A stretch of DNA of 64,000 bases, from the NCBI GenBank assembly GCA_018267385.1, contig JAFDYN010000025.1, forward strand, positions 39,204-103,203, in the 5' to 3' direction. The stretch is from Bacteroidota bacterium (lineage in GTDB: Bacteria; Bacteroidota; Bacteroidia; Chitinophagales; LD1). Made by a program: the position numbers and the translations under genes. This document shows, piece after piece, positions 32,979 to 42,474 of the stretch; position 1 is the stretch's first letter; every line of letters begins with the position of its first letter. A model generated the notes under the pieces. The model ran no database searches, was not told where the DNA came from, and worked only from the letters and a program-made list of their open reading frames with translations.

Positions 32979-35375
32979 TTAATTGCCTTTATCTGTCTTC
33001 CTCTTATGGAAAAAATCTTTGATCTCCTTTAATACTCCGCCGTTTTCTCTCCTTGCACGCTGATAAGGCCTTCGTGGATTCTCACTGTTGAGCTGCTCTA
33101 TCTCATCATAGGCATCCTCGAGTTTCTCAGGTATGTCGCCCTTGTACTCTATGCGATAGTAGGAGAATCCATTTTGAGGAACGATGGTCTGCGGCGTACC
33201 TATCTCGAGCCTTTTGCGCACATCCTCGTCAAAGACACTCAGAAACGTCTCACGACGATCTTTCATCAGCTGCATGAAACGACTCTCCACTACAGCGTCG
33301 CCCACATACCTCCTGCATTTTTCCTGAATAGTAAAGACGAGGGGATCATTCACCACTCCATCCAGATAGTGCACAAAGGTGGAATCCTTGATAGACATCC
33401 TGTCTATAGCCAGCGAGTCCTCCGCTGAGATGATCCTTTTAGGATCATTGCGCAGGGCATATTTTTTCTTGGCCTCAAAGAAGAGGATGTATTCTTTCTC
33501 CTTGGATGTGTACACCTCCGGCGAGACAGTCAATACCGCCTCCTTATTGTCTTTCAGAAAGTCATTCATCTTATCAAGGAAGCGCTCCTGCCCGTACTCC
33601 AGCTCCGTGTAGCGCGTCCGCCACTTGATCACCAGGTACTTTTCTACTTTCTTCTCTACGTCTTTCACATGAAAAATATATGGAGACGTGACAGGTTTCA
33701 CAAAGATATTGCGCACCACATCCAGTATCACATACTTCAGTTTAAACTTAGGATTACTCAGGCTGCCCTCTATAGGGATAGTGAAATCTATCACTCCACT
33801 CCTATCTTTCACAAAAGAGAGTATCAGGGGTACAGGTATCCATGTAGCATCCTTGTGTTTTCTCAGCCGCTTGCCTGTGCGGGGATCCAATATCAGTAAA
33901 TGGTTCACACTATTGATATTGCTATCCAGCACGTTAAGAGACCCTGTAAACTGCAGCGTACCTCTATCCAGTGGGAAGGATGTATAAGTCAACACATATG
34001 GGTTGAACATTGGCAGTGGAATTTTCTCAATATTGTAGTGCACGTTAAATGTCCCATAGTTATTGGGATCTATACTGATCCCCAGGTCTACATCCCCATA
34101 TGGTTTCACCGCCGTATTGAGATGCATATTCATGCGCTTATGGCTTTTGTCTATGGAGTCCGCTATGAATGTCAGCGGATCAGCAGCCACGGAAAACTGC
34201 TCCCGGAGTGCAAAGTCATTAAACTTAATATCCCCTTTGTAAATAGCCACGCGATTGATCTTGTAGTAACTCTGCAGGAAGTTCTTGATGATGTCATTCA
34301 CATACTTTCCGATTTCTATCACCAGGTTAAACTTTGAGGAGTCTGCCTTGGCCTCCTTTATATTCTGGAGGTTTTTGCCAAAGAGCGCTGAGACGTTATC
34401 AGCGTTGTCATATCGTTCATATTTGAAGTAAGGCTTGTCCATCATGATAGTATCTATATAGTAGCTGAACTGCCTCGGGTTGACATCTATCATAGCTATC
34501 TGCAGCTTTTGAAAAGCGACGTAGTCATCTGTCGGATGTTTCCCAAAATGGAAATCATTGACTGCTATCCAGCCTGTGGCCTCTACTGCCAGTTTAATTT
34601 TGATATTTCCCTTGGCCTTGATATCTCCATCCAGGCTGGCGCGAAACGTACCATAGTTACTAAAGTCCCTTATATACTCCTGTATAAAGGCAAGGTCATA
34701 TTTATTTATTTTGGCCGCTACCCGGTATTCAAAGTTTTTGAGGTTTACTGTGGCATCGCCACTGATCTTACCCGGAGCGGGACCCGCCTCTAGTCCATAC
34801 TTTACAGCCATAGTATCTACATCCCATCGCATACCAGGTGTGGATATATTTACATTCTTGACGAAATAATTGACCGGTATGGAGCGCTCCTCATAGTGAA
34901 ACTCACCATCCTCTATAGCGGCATCCAGCAGATTGAAGTGTAGCGGAGGTTTATCCTCCTTCTGTACGGTATCTTTCGGAGCAAATTTGGCAATGATGTC
35001 ATTGAAGTTAAACCATTGCCTGTTTTGAACGATGCGCGCATATGGTTTTGAAATCGTCAGGTTTTCTATCTCATATGTCTTATTGAGTGCCTTGAAAATC
35101 GCGAAATTGATGCTTATCCCTTTTGCGGAAAAAAACACCGTATCCATACCACCCGCCTCATATAATTTCAAATTGTGAAGATGAGCGTAGCCAGTGAAAG
35201 GATTCACATATACCCAGCCCAAGGTGATCTCCCTGCCAAGGTATTTGACGTCGTACTTTTCTATCAGGCATTTGGTAATAGGAGAGATAAAAATGATCAC
35301 CAGCGCTACAAAAGCTACTATACCGATCACTATGCCCAAGAGTATTTTGCGAAGTTTTGGAGTTATTTTTTTCAT
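32979..35375 (-). CDS. DUF748/AsmA-like envelope protein
   Basis: 798 residues. An N-terminal anchor (LLGIVIGIVAFVALVIIFIS) is followed by a long beta-rich AsmA/DUF748 repeat region (VDLGISIDPNNYGTFNVHYNIEKIPLPMFNPYV...LNVLDSNINS). A C-terminal part resembles DUF748 with OmpA-like LDKMNDFLKDNKEAVLTVSPEVY. These proteins sit in the inner membrane and span or assemble the envelope, perhaps conveying lipids. ATG 35375 (MKKITPKLRK) fits; the open frame runs 17 codons further. Confidence 0.85.
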   Translation of the reverse strand: MKKITPKLRKILLGIVIGIVAFVALVIIFISPITKCLIEKYDVKYLGREITLGWVYVNPFTGYAHLHNLKLYEAGGMDTVFFSAKGISINFAIFKALNKTYEIENLTISKPYARIVQNRQWFNFNDIIAKFAPKDTVQKEDKPPLHFNLLDAAIEDGEFHYEERSIPVNYFVKNVNISTPGMRWDVDTMAVKYGLEAGPAPGKISGDATVNLKNFEYRVAAKINKYDLAFIQEYIRDFSNYGTFRASLDGDIKAKGNIKIKLAVEATGWIAVNDFHFGKHPTDDYVAFQKLQIAMIDVNPRQFSYYIDTIMMDKPYFKYERYDNADNVSALFGKNLQNIKEAKADSSKFNLVIEIGKYVNDIIKNFLQSYYKINRVAIYKGDIKFNDFALREQFSVAADPLTFIADSIDKSHKRMNMHLNTAVKPYGDVDLGISIDPNNYGTFNVHYNIEKIPLPMFNPYVLTYTSFPLDRGTLQFTGSLNVLDSNINSVNHLLILDPRTGKRLRKHKDATWIPVPLILSFVKDRSGVIDFTIPIEGSLSNPKFKLKYVILDVVRNIFVKPVTSPYIFHVKDVEKKVEKYLVIKWRTRYTELEYGQERFLDKMNDFLKDNKEAVLTVSPEVYTSKEKEYILFFEAKKKYALRNDPKRIISAEDSLAIDRMSIKDSTFVHYLDGVVNDPLVFTIQEKCRRYVGDAVVESRFMQLMKDRRETFLSVFDEDVRKRLEIGTPQTIVPQNGFSYYRIEYKGDIPEKLEDAYDEIEQLNSENPRRPYQRARRENGGVLKEIKDFFHKRKTDKGN

Positions 35376-35454
35376 GTAAGATGGATTTACCTTCAGACCA
35401 GAGCCAATAATTATTCCATTCCCCAAACGAAACGCAAAAAGATATATAATAAAA

Positions 35455-35478
35455 AGCCCCCGGGATAAACCGGGGGCT
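35455..35478 (-). terminator. Rho-independent terminator of the T9SS repeat protein gene
   Basis: On the minus strand arms AGCCCCCGG and CCGGGGGCT flank a six-base loop and are followed by TTTTT. It lies about 55 bases after the stop. Confidence 0.85.
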
Positions 35479-35532
35479 CTGACTTGCTACTCGCCGGGAC
35501 CCACGACCCGTTGAGCAGCGCAGTACTAAACT

Positions 35533-38500
35533 TTAGATCTTAGTAAATTTCTTGACAGCTGTACCATGATCGGTCATCATTTTTACGATATAGTTGCCGG
35601 CTTCCAGCTCAGATACACCTATGCTGTTATTGCCTGCAGCTATCTCATACCTGCCTACTACCTGACCACTGATATCAGTGATCTCTACCTGAGCCGCCTT
35701 TTCAGAGGTGATAGTGATCTTGCTCACAGTAGGATTAGGATACAGTTGTATAGCATTGTCAGCATTTACAGACTCGATGCCTGTTGTTGTATTCTTATCA
35801 AACACAGCAAACGGGCTGAAGCTGCTGATATTGGCACGAGTCATAGTGTACACGCTGCCATTGAGTGATGCAGCGGACATTGCGCTCTGGTCCCAGGCAC
35901 CATTGGTATAGTGCGATATGTATGCCTGAGTATTATCAAAGGCATTCACCTGGGCAGCAGCGGTCCAGCCGAGGCTGAGGTTGATGTTGGTATTAGTAGT
36001 ATTATCAGGCTCGATGGTATATGTATTGGCCACAAGAGATTGAGACGCCGACAAATCTGTGCCTGTAGTACCCTGGCTCCATACGCCGGAAGCGACGCCG
36101 ACATTTATACCACCGCTGGTAGAGCCGCTATTCAGCTGGATACCTACCGGTGCATAGCCTGTAGAGGTACCTACGTGGAAAGTAGTAGTGGTGTTGGCAC
36201 CGGCGGTCACCTGCATATTCACATGACCTGTACCGCTGGTGATGATGTATGAAGTAGTACCCGCACCAGTCACAGAGGCAGATGCACCCATAGTAAGCGT
36301 ATGAGTACCTATATTTATGCTACCCTGAGTGAAGCTTAATGTACCGTTGATCATCAGATCAGAGCCGATATTCAGAGCCGCAGATGATCCGGAGGCTACA
36401 TTTACAGACAAGTTATTTACAGTATTGCCGGAGGCAGAGAAGCTCAGTGTGCCATTTGTAGAACCGGTAGTAGTCACGCTGATGTCAGAGCTACCTGTAG
36501 ACGATATGGTACCGCTACCTGATGCTGCTATTGATCCTGTCACAGAGAGGTTATTGCCGTTGAGAACAAGCGTACCATTCTGCAGAGACAGTGTACCGGC
36601 TACAGTCACGTTAGAGCCGGATCCTACGGTCACGCTGCCATTGTTACCGGTATTGATGGTGAGATCACCTACTGTAGCGCTGCTCCCTGAGAAGTGTAGA
36701 TCTGAGGTCAGACCTGCCATAGATGTCACCATGATATTAGAGCTGCTGCCTGTGGCCAGAGAGCCTGAGCCCGCTACATTGCCGGCTATGGTCAGTGTAT
36801 GAGCGCCCACTCCGTATTGGCTGCCACCACTGAGTGTGAGGGTGCCATTTACGGTCAGATCAGAGTTCATGTTCACGCTATTACCTGATCCGATATTGAT
36901 GGTCAGATTATTTACGTTTTGACCACCTGATGCAAAAGTAAGGCCTCCGGACAGAGAGCCGCTGCCGTTGATCGTCAGGTTAGATGATGTATTGCCGCTC
37001 AGAGAGCCTGTACCGGTCACTGTACCACCGATAGTAAGGCTACCGTTATTGAAAGAAAGTGTGCCGCTGGTCAGGTCCAGAGATCCTGTCACCGTCAGGT
37101 CGCCGCTGATGTGTGCCTGGTTGCTGCCACCTACGTTTACATTTAGAGAGTTAGCTGAGCTACCGGAGCTAAAGGACAGAGTGCCGTTAGTACCGGAGGT
37201 GCCGCTGAGCGTAATGCTGGATCCTGAGCCGGATGTCACCGAGCCGCTGCCTGTAGTAGCTACAGTACCGCTCACGGTCAGATTGTGACCGTTGAGATTC
37301 AGGTTGCCGCTTTGCATGGTCAGCATACCACTTACAGTGAGATTGCCGCCGAGGCTGGCAGAGCTACCATTACCTGAGTTTACATTCAGGTTGCCTATCA
37401 CCCCACCGGTGATGGACAGTGCAGCATTGGAGTTTCCTGTAGAGTTATAGTTCAGGGTGCTGGAGGCATTGGCCATTAGAGACCCCGAGCCTGACAGTGA
37501 GCTGCCGGAGCCAAGAGAAAGAGACTGACCGCTGATATCAAGCATGCTACCTCCTGTCAGTGTCAATGCACCATTCACTGTCAAAGCAGATCCGAGAGCT
37601 ACCGAGTTGCCGGAACCGACATTTACGGTCAGGTTATTGACAGTCTGCCCTCCTGCTGCGAACTGCAGCGCTGTAGAGAGACCACCTGTGGCGCTCGCAG
37701 TCAGGTTTGAGCTGCTATTGCCGCTCAGGCTTCCTGTGCCTGCCAGTGCACCGCTTATAGTGAGGTTAGAATTATTGAAGTTAAGTGTACCGGAAGTGAG
37801 GGTAAGCGTACCGGTCACATTGAGGCTACCTGAGATCATAGCCTGGCTGGATGAGCCTACGTTTACTGTCAGGTTCTGCGCCGAGCTACCGGTAGAAAAA
37901 TTCAAAGCGCCGGATGTACCGCCGCTGGTATTGATCACTATGCTGGATGATGCAGTAGAAGAAATGCTACCGGAGCCTGAGGTCACACCACCGCTTACGG
38001 TCAGGTTATTTCCATTGAGTACCAGTGTACCTGATGTCAGATTGAGCGTACCTGTGATATGCAGATTAGACGCCAGCGTCACGCTACCTGTACCACCTGT
38101 GCTTACAGTCACATTATTTAGGCCCGAGCCGCTCAGCTCGAGTCCGGCAGATGTGTTTCCGCTACCGCTGTACACTACATTATAGCTATTAGATAGTGAT
38201 GCTGTACCGCTGCCGCTCAGAGACAGTCCACCGCCAGTCACGTTGATGGTACCACCGTTGCTCACGGAGAGGCTGCCTCCGGACCCAATAGTCAGCATGC
38301 CCGCACCCAGATTCAGATTTTGGCCCACGGTAGTCTGTGAGCCGAGTGTAAGTGCAAGTGCAGAATTGCTGAATGTCTGAGCTGTGAGTGATCCCGTAAA
38401 GGATACTACCGCACCGGCATTGAGCGTCACCGTATTCAGATTGATATCACCACTACCACTCACTGTACTCAGTGCTCCTACGGTGAGAGAGTGGGTAGAG

Positions 38501-38769
38501 GAGGTCAGCGTACCCTGCACATCCAGTGTTGCCAGTACACCTGACATGCTGTAATCGTTATCGAGATTGACCGTCACGCCCGAGGCGATGGTGATCTGGT
38601 CTGCAGTATTGGTGGCTGAAGGCGCTACGCCTCCTGCCCATGTGGTAGAGCTACTGAAATTACCTGAGGTAGTAGCCGTAAATGCGGTAGCAAAGACCGC
38701 ACTCGCGGACAGGACCGTCAGCATGACTGACAACGCTATCCTTCGTGTAGAGAGTACAAAGCTGTTCAT
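35533..38769 (-). CDS. Giant repeat surface protein with type IX secretion sorting domain
   Basis: 1078 residues. A signal peptide (RRIALSVMLTVLSASAVFA) precedes about 880 residues of Ser/Thr/Gly/Asn-rich beta-solenoid repeats with motifs such as LTVNGTLTLSGG, LNLNGHNLTVSG and NNLTVNVGSG. A C-terminal portion carries the type A sorting domain (IQLYPNPTVSKITI...GNYIVKMMTDHGTAVKKFTKI), which sends proteins across the outer membrane by T9SS. It is probably an adhesin or surface-layer-type fibre. The start is ATG 38769 because the signal peptide fits; an earlier in-frame codon at 38799 is less likely. Long frames on the opposite strand are shadows of its biased repeats. Confidence 0.9.
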   Translation of the reverse strand: MNSFVLSTRRIALSVMLTVLSASAVFATAFTATTSGNFSSSTTWAGGVAPSATNTADQITIASGVTVNLDNDYSMSGVLATLDVQGTLTSSTHSLTVGALSTVSGSGDINLNTVTLNAGAVVSFTGSLTAQTFSNSALALTLGSQTTVGQNLNLGAGMLTIGSGGSLSVSNGGTINVTGGGLSLSGSGTASLSNSYNVVYSGSGNTSAGLELSGSGLNNVTVSTGGTGSVTLASNLHITGTLNLTSGTLVLNGNNLTVSGGVTSGSGSISSTASSSIVINTSGGTSGALNFSTGSSAQNLTVNVGSSSQAMISGSLNVTGTLTLTSGTLNFNNSNLTISGALAGTGSLSGNSSSNLTASATGGLSTALQFAAGGQTVNNLTVNVGSGNSVALGSALTVNGALTLTGGSMLDISGQSLSLGSGSSLSGSGSLMANASSTLNYNSTGNSNAALSITGGVIGNLNVNSGNGSSASLGGNLTVSGMLTMQSGNLNLNGHNLTVSGTVATTGSGSVTSGSGSSITLSGTSGTNGTLSFSSGSSANSLNVNVGGSNQAHISGDLTVTGSLDLTSGTLSFNNGSLTIGGTVTGTGSLSGNTSSNLTINGSGSLSGGLTFASGGQNVNNLTINIGSGNSVNMNSDLTVNGTLTLSGGSQYGVGAHTLTIAGNVAGSGSLATGSSSNIMVTSMAGLTSDLHFSGSSATVGDLTINTGNNGSVTVGSGSNVTVAGTLSLQNGTLVLNGNNLSVTGSIAASGSGTISSTGSSDISVTTTGSTNGTLSFSASGNTVNNLSVNVASGSSAALNIGSDLMINGTLSFTQGSINIGTHTLTMGASASVTGAGTTSYIITSGTGHVNMQVTAGANTTTTFHVGTSTGYAPVGIQLNSGSTSGGINVGVASGVWSQGTTGTDLSASQSLVANTYTIEPDNTTNTNINLSLGWTAAAQVNAFDNTQAYISHYTNGAWDQSAMSAASLNGSVYTMTRANISSFSPFAVFDKNTTTGIESVNADNAIQLYPNPTVSKITITSEKAAQVEITDISGQVVGRYEIAAGNNSIGVSELEAGNYIVKMMTDHGTAVKKFTKI

Positions 38770-38820
38770 GATATTATTGCTAATGATTAGTAGAGACAAG
38801 ATTATCCCTACCCAACCTTT

Positions 38821-38837
38821 TGCATCAACTATGCCAA
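38821..38837 (-). promoter_or_regulatory. Candidate sigma54 promoter of the T9SS repeat protein gene
   Basis: On the minus strand TTGGCATAGTTGATGCA has a perfect TTGGCAT box and GC exactly ten bases after GG. It is about 52 bases upstream of ATG 38769. This is the best overall match in the window. Confidence 0.5.
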
Positions 38838-39000
38838 CAGGTATTTCAAGCTATTTCTTTGCCTTTTGGAACTTTTTCCTCAATTCACTTCCTCAGTTTT
38901 GTTCAACTCAACAACCTGAGAGAGAAATCGCTTCCCCATCATATCCCCAAAACAAAAGCCCTCTTACCTCAGTATGTGTAGAAGGCCTCTGCTATCATAG

Positions 39001-39016
39001 TGGTATAATTTTTTGA
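39001..39016 (+). promoter_or_regulatory. Candidate sigma54-like promoter of the csbD-like gene
   Basis: TGGTATAATTTTTTGA has TGGTAT and TTTTG near -12, about 37 bases before ATG 39053. The -12 G is one base late for strict sigma54 spacing. Confidence 0.3.
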
Positions 39017-39052
39017 GCCTACTCTGCATTTTTAATTTTAAAACAGATAAAA

Positions 39053-39238
39053 ATGGATAAGCTGGAAATCAAAGGAAAATGGAATGAAGTGAAGGGTAAG
39101 ATTAAGCAAGCATATGCTGACCTCACCGAGGATGACCTGAAATATGAAGAAGGGCAGGATGATATGCTGATAGGCAAGCTACAGCAAAAGACCGGCAAGA
39201 AACGCGAAGAACTGGTAAAATGGATCAATAGCCTCTAA
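39053..39238 (+). CDS. CsbD-family stress protein
   Basis: 61 residues, the normal size of CsbD proteins. The sequence [31 protein letters not shown] and the [23 protein letters not shown] second half match the family. CsbD proteins are among the most abundant general-stress proteins in many bacteria; biochemical function is unknown. A strong terminator follows, so it is monocistronic. Confidence 0.92.
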   Translation: MDKLEIKGKWNEVKGKIKQAYADLTEDDLKYEEGQDDMLIGKLQQKTGKKREELVKWINSL

Positions 39239-39246
39239 ACATGCTG

Positions 39247-39275
39247 CGGCGCTCCTCACGGGGCGCCGATTTTTT
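39247..39275 (+). terminator. Rho-independent terminator after csbD
   Basis: CGGCGCTCC / GGGGCGCCG stem with TCAC loop and a T tract just downstream of the stop. The ATG of topoisomerase IB is ten bases further. Confidence 0.85.
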
Positions 39276-39284
39276 CAGGTCAAT

Positions 39285-40340
39285 ATGAAAACAGAAGATA
39301 TATCAGAGCTAAAGAAAGAAGCGCGGGCGCTGAAACTGAGCTATACATCTGACGCAGCAAAAGGATACACGCGGCAAAGAAGCAAAGGTGGTTTCACCTA
39401 CTATGATACGGGTGGAGAGGAGATCATAGTGGAAGAAGAACTGGCGCGTATCAGATCCCTGGTCATACCGCCGGCATGGGAGCATGTATGGATATGTGCC
39501 AAAGCCAATGGGCATCTGCAGGCTACCGGTATAGATGCTGCCGGACGCAAGCAATACAAATACCATCCACAGTGGTCCCGGTTCAGGAATGACCGCAAGC
39601 ATAGCCGAATGGCAGAGTTTGCTGAAGTACTACCCTTGATCCGACAGAGAGTAGAAAAGGACCTGCAGGAAAAAGAATTTTCCAAAAATAAAGTAGTAGC
39701 CCTGGCCGTAAGTGTGATAGACAAAACCCACATAAGGGTGGGCAATGCCATATACGCGAAACTTTATGGCTCCTTTGGCCTGACCAGCCTGCGCAATAAG
39801 CACCTGAAAGTAGAGGGCAATAAAATGATCATCTCATTCCGGGGGAAAAAAGGTGTACAGCAAGAAGTGATACTGACGCAGAGGCGCCTGGTCAATATGC
39901 TCAAAAAATTAAAAGACATCCCCGGTCAGGAGCTATTTCAGTTTTATGATGCCGATGGCAGCAAAAAGACATTGGACTCCGGCGCCATCAATGAATACAT
40001 AGAGATGTGTACGGGTAAAGACTTTACGGCCAAAGATTTTCGTACGTGGTGGGGCACTGTGACTGCCGCAGCCTATCTGGCCACTCTCCCGCCCTGCTCA
40101 CTCAAATCGGACATCCACAAAAACCTCGTAGCTACCCTCGATGCAGTAGCTGATAAACTGGGCAATACAAGGGCCGTATGCAAGAAATACTACGTTCATC
40201 CCCAGCTACTGCAGCACTATGAGGAGGGAAAACTCAGCCGCTATCTGGATCAACTACAGACCGCTGATAATACTGCTGATGAGCTCCTGAGCAGTGAGGA
40301 AAAGGTCATACTGCAATTCATGCGAAAGGAGTGTTGCTAA
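39285..40340 (+). CDS. DNA topoisomerase IB (eukaryotic/poxvirus type)
   Basis: 351 residues. The N-terminal domain is followed by a catalytic core with KYHPQWSRFRNDRKHSRM, KNKVVALAVSVIDKTHIRVGN, KDFRTWWGTVTAA and the catalytic tyrosine in VCKKYYVHPQ. It relaxes supercoils through a 3'-phosphotyrosyl intermediate. It is common in stress-related or accessory gene sets of environmental bacteria. Its last base pairs overlap the 3' end of the convergent DUF748-like gene. Confidence 0.93.
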   Translation: MKTEDISELKKEARALKLSYTSDAAKGYTRQRSKGGFTYYDTGGEEIIVEEELARIRSLVIPPAWEHVWICAKANGHLQATGIDAAGRKQYKYHPQWSRFRNDRKHSRMAEFAEVLPLIRQRVEKDLQEKEFSKNKVVALAVSVIDKTHIRVGNAIYAKLYGSFGLTSLRNKHLKVEGNKMIISFRGKKGVQQEVILTQRRLVNMLKKLKDIPGQELFQFYDADGSKKTLDSGAINEYIEMCTGKDFTAKDFRTWWGTVTAAAYLATLPPCSLKSDIHKNLVATLDAVADKLGNTRAVCKKYYVHPQLLQHYEEGKLSRYLDQLQTADNTADELLSSEEKVILQFMRKECC

Positions 40341-41395
40341 AGATCGATTTTGACCTCGTTGCTCAGGTACGGCGTCAATCCATGAAGAAATGCATTTGCC
40401 AGCACCTCTCCTACGGCCTTGCCCACCTGTACCTCCGGATCTTTGAATGGTTTCTCAAATTCTATCCGGGTCTTTAGCTCATCAGTACGGTGATCCTTCA
40501 TTATATCCATCACCAATCCGACCAGACCCTCCCATAAATACCGAAGGATATTATCATTCTTATCCTCCGGTCCCAATACATGCAGGTCTTCTATGACAGA
40601 CTCTACATATCCACCAAATTTGCCAGCCATAGCCTTGATCTCGCTACGCATGGCCATACTGCCACTGCTTACATCGAAGCGTCCATACCGCTGGAAAAAA
40701 TCATTCAGTAGCAGCATGTTGACGCCGCTGAGATCAGTGTCCAGTACAAAGTCAGGAGTATGCGATAAAAGGTCTACCGTCATAGTAGCCTGGAAGATGC
40801 CCTCGTATATACGGGCACGGACATTAAGTGCTGCATTTGACTGCCGGTCAGGCGCGGTCGAGATGTCCATAGCAGTCAGGTCTATCTGGTCTACTGCTAC
40901 AGACCATGGAGGTGAGATAGTGGTATCACTATATCGCACCCTACCATCAGTGAGCGTGAGTTTGTCTATCGTGATGTCCATACCGATATTCAGCCGCAGC
41001 AGTGGATTGCCGGGCTGCACGCTGAGATCAGCAAACACCTCCTTGATCACGGCTATATCAGGATCAGCGCAGAATATAGTAGCACATATCTCTCCCGACC
41101 AGAGCCTGGCTGCTACCACGTCTATCTGCAGGTCACGTATGGAAATATAAACCTCAGGGTCACTGAGGCTACTCTGCCGTATGAGCAGTTTTTCCACTAC
41201 TATTTTAAATTTAAAAGGAACCAGGCGGATCCGGTCTGCTGATACAGAGATACTCTTTACTTTGCGCAGGCTACGCCGCAGTATATAGCCCGGCAAAAAC
41301 GGAAACAGGAAACAGACCAGACTAGCTAATGGATAAAGTAGCCATACCAGCCTGAGCCATTTCCTGTTATATTTTCCCGATCGGTCCATGCGCAT
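40337..41395 (-). CDS. AsmA/DUF748-like envelope protein
   Basis: 352 residues. A membrane helix (WLRLVWLLYPLASLVCFLFPFLPGY, about 13-37) is followed by beta-strand repeats (SADRIRLVPFKFKIVVEKLLIRQ, NIGMDITIDKLTLTDGRVRYSDTT) and a C-terminal alpha region (LRYLWEGLVGLVMDIMKDHRTDELKTRIEFEK). It is smaller than but similar in style to the 32979 product. Probably an envelope tether or lipid-transport relative. Four bases separate it from the downstream end of the OmpA gene, so they form an operon. Confidence 0.8.
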   Translation of the reverse strand: MRMDRSGKYNRKWLRLVWLLYPLASLVCFLFPFLPGYILRRSLRKVKSISVSADRIRLVPFKFKIVVEKLLIRQSSLSDPEVYISIRDLQIDVVAARLWSGEICATIFCADPDIAVIKEVFADLSVQPGNPLLRLNIGMDITIDKLTLTDGRVRYSDTTISPPWSVAVDQIDLTAMDISTAPDRQSNAALNVRARIYEGIFQATMTVDLLSHTPDFVLDTDLSGVNMLLLNDFFQRYGRFDVSSGSMAMRSEIKAMAGKFGGYVESVIEDLHVLGPEDKNDNILRYLWEGLVGLVMDIMKDHRTDELKTRIEFEKPFKDPEVQVGKAVGEVLANAFLHGLTPYLSNEVKIDL

Positions 41396-41398
41396 CTG

Positions 41399-42217
41399 TT
41401 ACTGTAGCAGTTTGTAGAGTTCTGTCAGGTTTGGAGACAGGATGATCTCTGTACGGCGGTTAGCAGCCCTGCCATCCGGTGTATCATTATTTGCTACGGG
41501 ATGAAACTCCCCACGGCCTGAGGCGGTGATCCTGTGTGTGTCTACTCCGTAATCTTTGGTCAGTATCCGCACGATAGAAACCGCACGGGCTGTACTCAGC
41601 GCCCAGTTGTCTGGGAAAAGCTCCTTGCGGATAGGTACGGTATCTGTATGACCCTCTATATCTACATTGATATCAGGTGTATTGTTAAGCACCTGGGCCA
41701 GTTTACCCAGCGCCTCTTTACCTTTTGGATCTACAGTAGCGCTACCCGATTTGAAGAGCAGCTTCTCCTGCAGGGATACATATACATTACCGTCTTTGAT
41801 ATTTACACTCAGTTCGTCCGGTTTGAAGTTGACCAGCGCATCTGCTATAGATTTGCGCAGTTTATTCATTACGTCCTTTTGCGACTGGATCAGGTCCTGG
41901 AGATCCTTTAGCCTTTTGGCCTGCTCTGCGATGGTCATTTTAGATTGTGCTATAGCCTGGCTCGACTTTGATGATACATCTTTCAGATTGCCTTCTACAT
42001 CTGATATCTGCTTCTGGAGGTTGCTATTCTGGTCTGTGAGCGTGCGCACCTGCTCATTGCAGCCGTCCAGCTGTTTGTGCGTCATTGAGCTGTCCCTTTG
42101 GAGCTTTCCCAGCCAGTCCTGAGAGGCATTATATTTCTTCTTAGTGACACAAGACGAGAGCGAGCATAAACACAGCAGCATGGCTGCACATACGGAGGGG
42201 AGGATGATCTTTTTCAT
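41399..42217 (-). CDS. OmpA-family peptidoglycan-binding lipoprotein
   Basis: 272 residues. The lipoprotein signal ends CSLSSCVTKKK. A long coiled coil (about 35-130) connects to a C-terminal OmpA domain (LLFKSGSATVDPKGKEALGKLAQVL, INVDIEGHTDTVPI, NWALSTARAVSIVRIL) that binds peptidoglycan. It tethers outer membrane to the cell wall. It is co-transcribed with the DUF748-like gene downstream. Confidence 0.92.
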   Translation of the reverse strand: MKKIILPSVCAAMLLCLCSLSSCVTKKKYNASQDWLGKLQRDSSMTHKQLDGCNEQVRTLTDQNSNLQKQISDVEGNLKDVSSKSSQAIAQSKMTIAEQAKRLKDLQDLIQSQKDVMNKLRKSIADALVNFKPDELSVNIKDGNVYVSLQEKLLFKSGSATVDPKGKEALGKLAQVLNNTPDINVDIEGHTDTVPIRKELFPDNWALSTARAVSIVRILTKDYGVDTHRITASGRGEFHPVANNDTPDGRAANRRTEIILSPNLTELYKLLQ

Positions 42218-42246
42218 GTGAAATGATTATAAATGAAAGAGTAGTA

Positions 42247-42262
42247 TCAATAAAATATGCCA
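42247..42262 (-). promoter_or_regulatory. Candidate sigma54-like promoter of the OmpA operon
   Basis: On the minus strand TGGCATATTTTATTGA lies 30-45 bases upstream of ATG 42217. TTG is shifted by one base from strict -12 spacing. It overlaps the end of the preceding hairpin. Confidence 0.3.
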
Positions 42263-42281
42263 GGAGCATTTAAAGCTCCTG
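42261..42281 (-). terminator. Hairpin after lmo0937-like copy B
   Basis: CAGGAGC / GCTCCTG arms with a seven-base loop, followed on the minus strand by GCATATTTTATT. Moderate terminator after the gene at 42310. Confidence 0.5.
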
Positions 42282-42309
42282 ACATGATGATTTGCCCGGC
42301 AGTGCCGGA

Positions 42310-42474
42310 TCAAACCGAAGGACTTTTGCTACCACCTATGAAACTGATGATGATAGAAATAATGGCCAGCACCAGGAGGATATGTATAATGCTTCCCACA
42401 TTGTACACAAAGAGTCCGAGCGCCCAGCCTATGACCAGTATCACAGCTATGACATAAAGAATTGAACGTAACAT
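42310..42474 (-). CDS. lmo0937-family small membrane protein (copy B)
   Basis: 54 residues: MLRSILYVIAVILVIGWALG followed by a second helix ending SIIISFIGGSKSPSV. It is paralogous to the protein at 27832 (shared LLYxxAVILVIxWxxGxxxxxxGxIIHILLV pattern). ATG 42474 fits the family length better than the earlier codon at 42501. It is divergent from lipoprotein copy B across a structured 420-base gap. Confidence 0.8.
   Translation of the reverse strand: MLRSILYVIAVILVIGWALGLFVYNVGSIIHILLVLAIISIIISFIGGSKSPSV

Noticed and set aside
36329..38185. Long open frames on the plus strand opposite the T9SS repeat protein
   Set aside because: They mirror the biased codon use of the Ser/Thr/Gly repeats, have Pro/Val/Leu-rich translations without domains, and disagree with the clear signal peptide and sorting domain on the minus strand.
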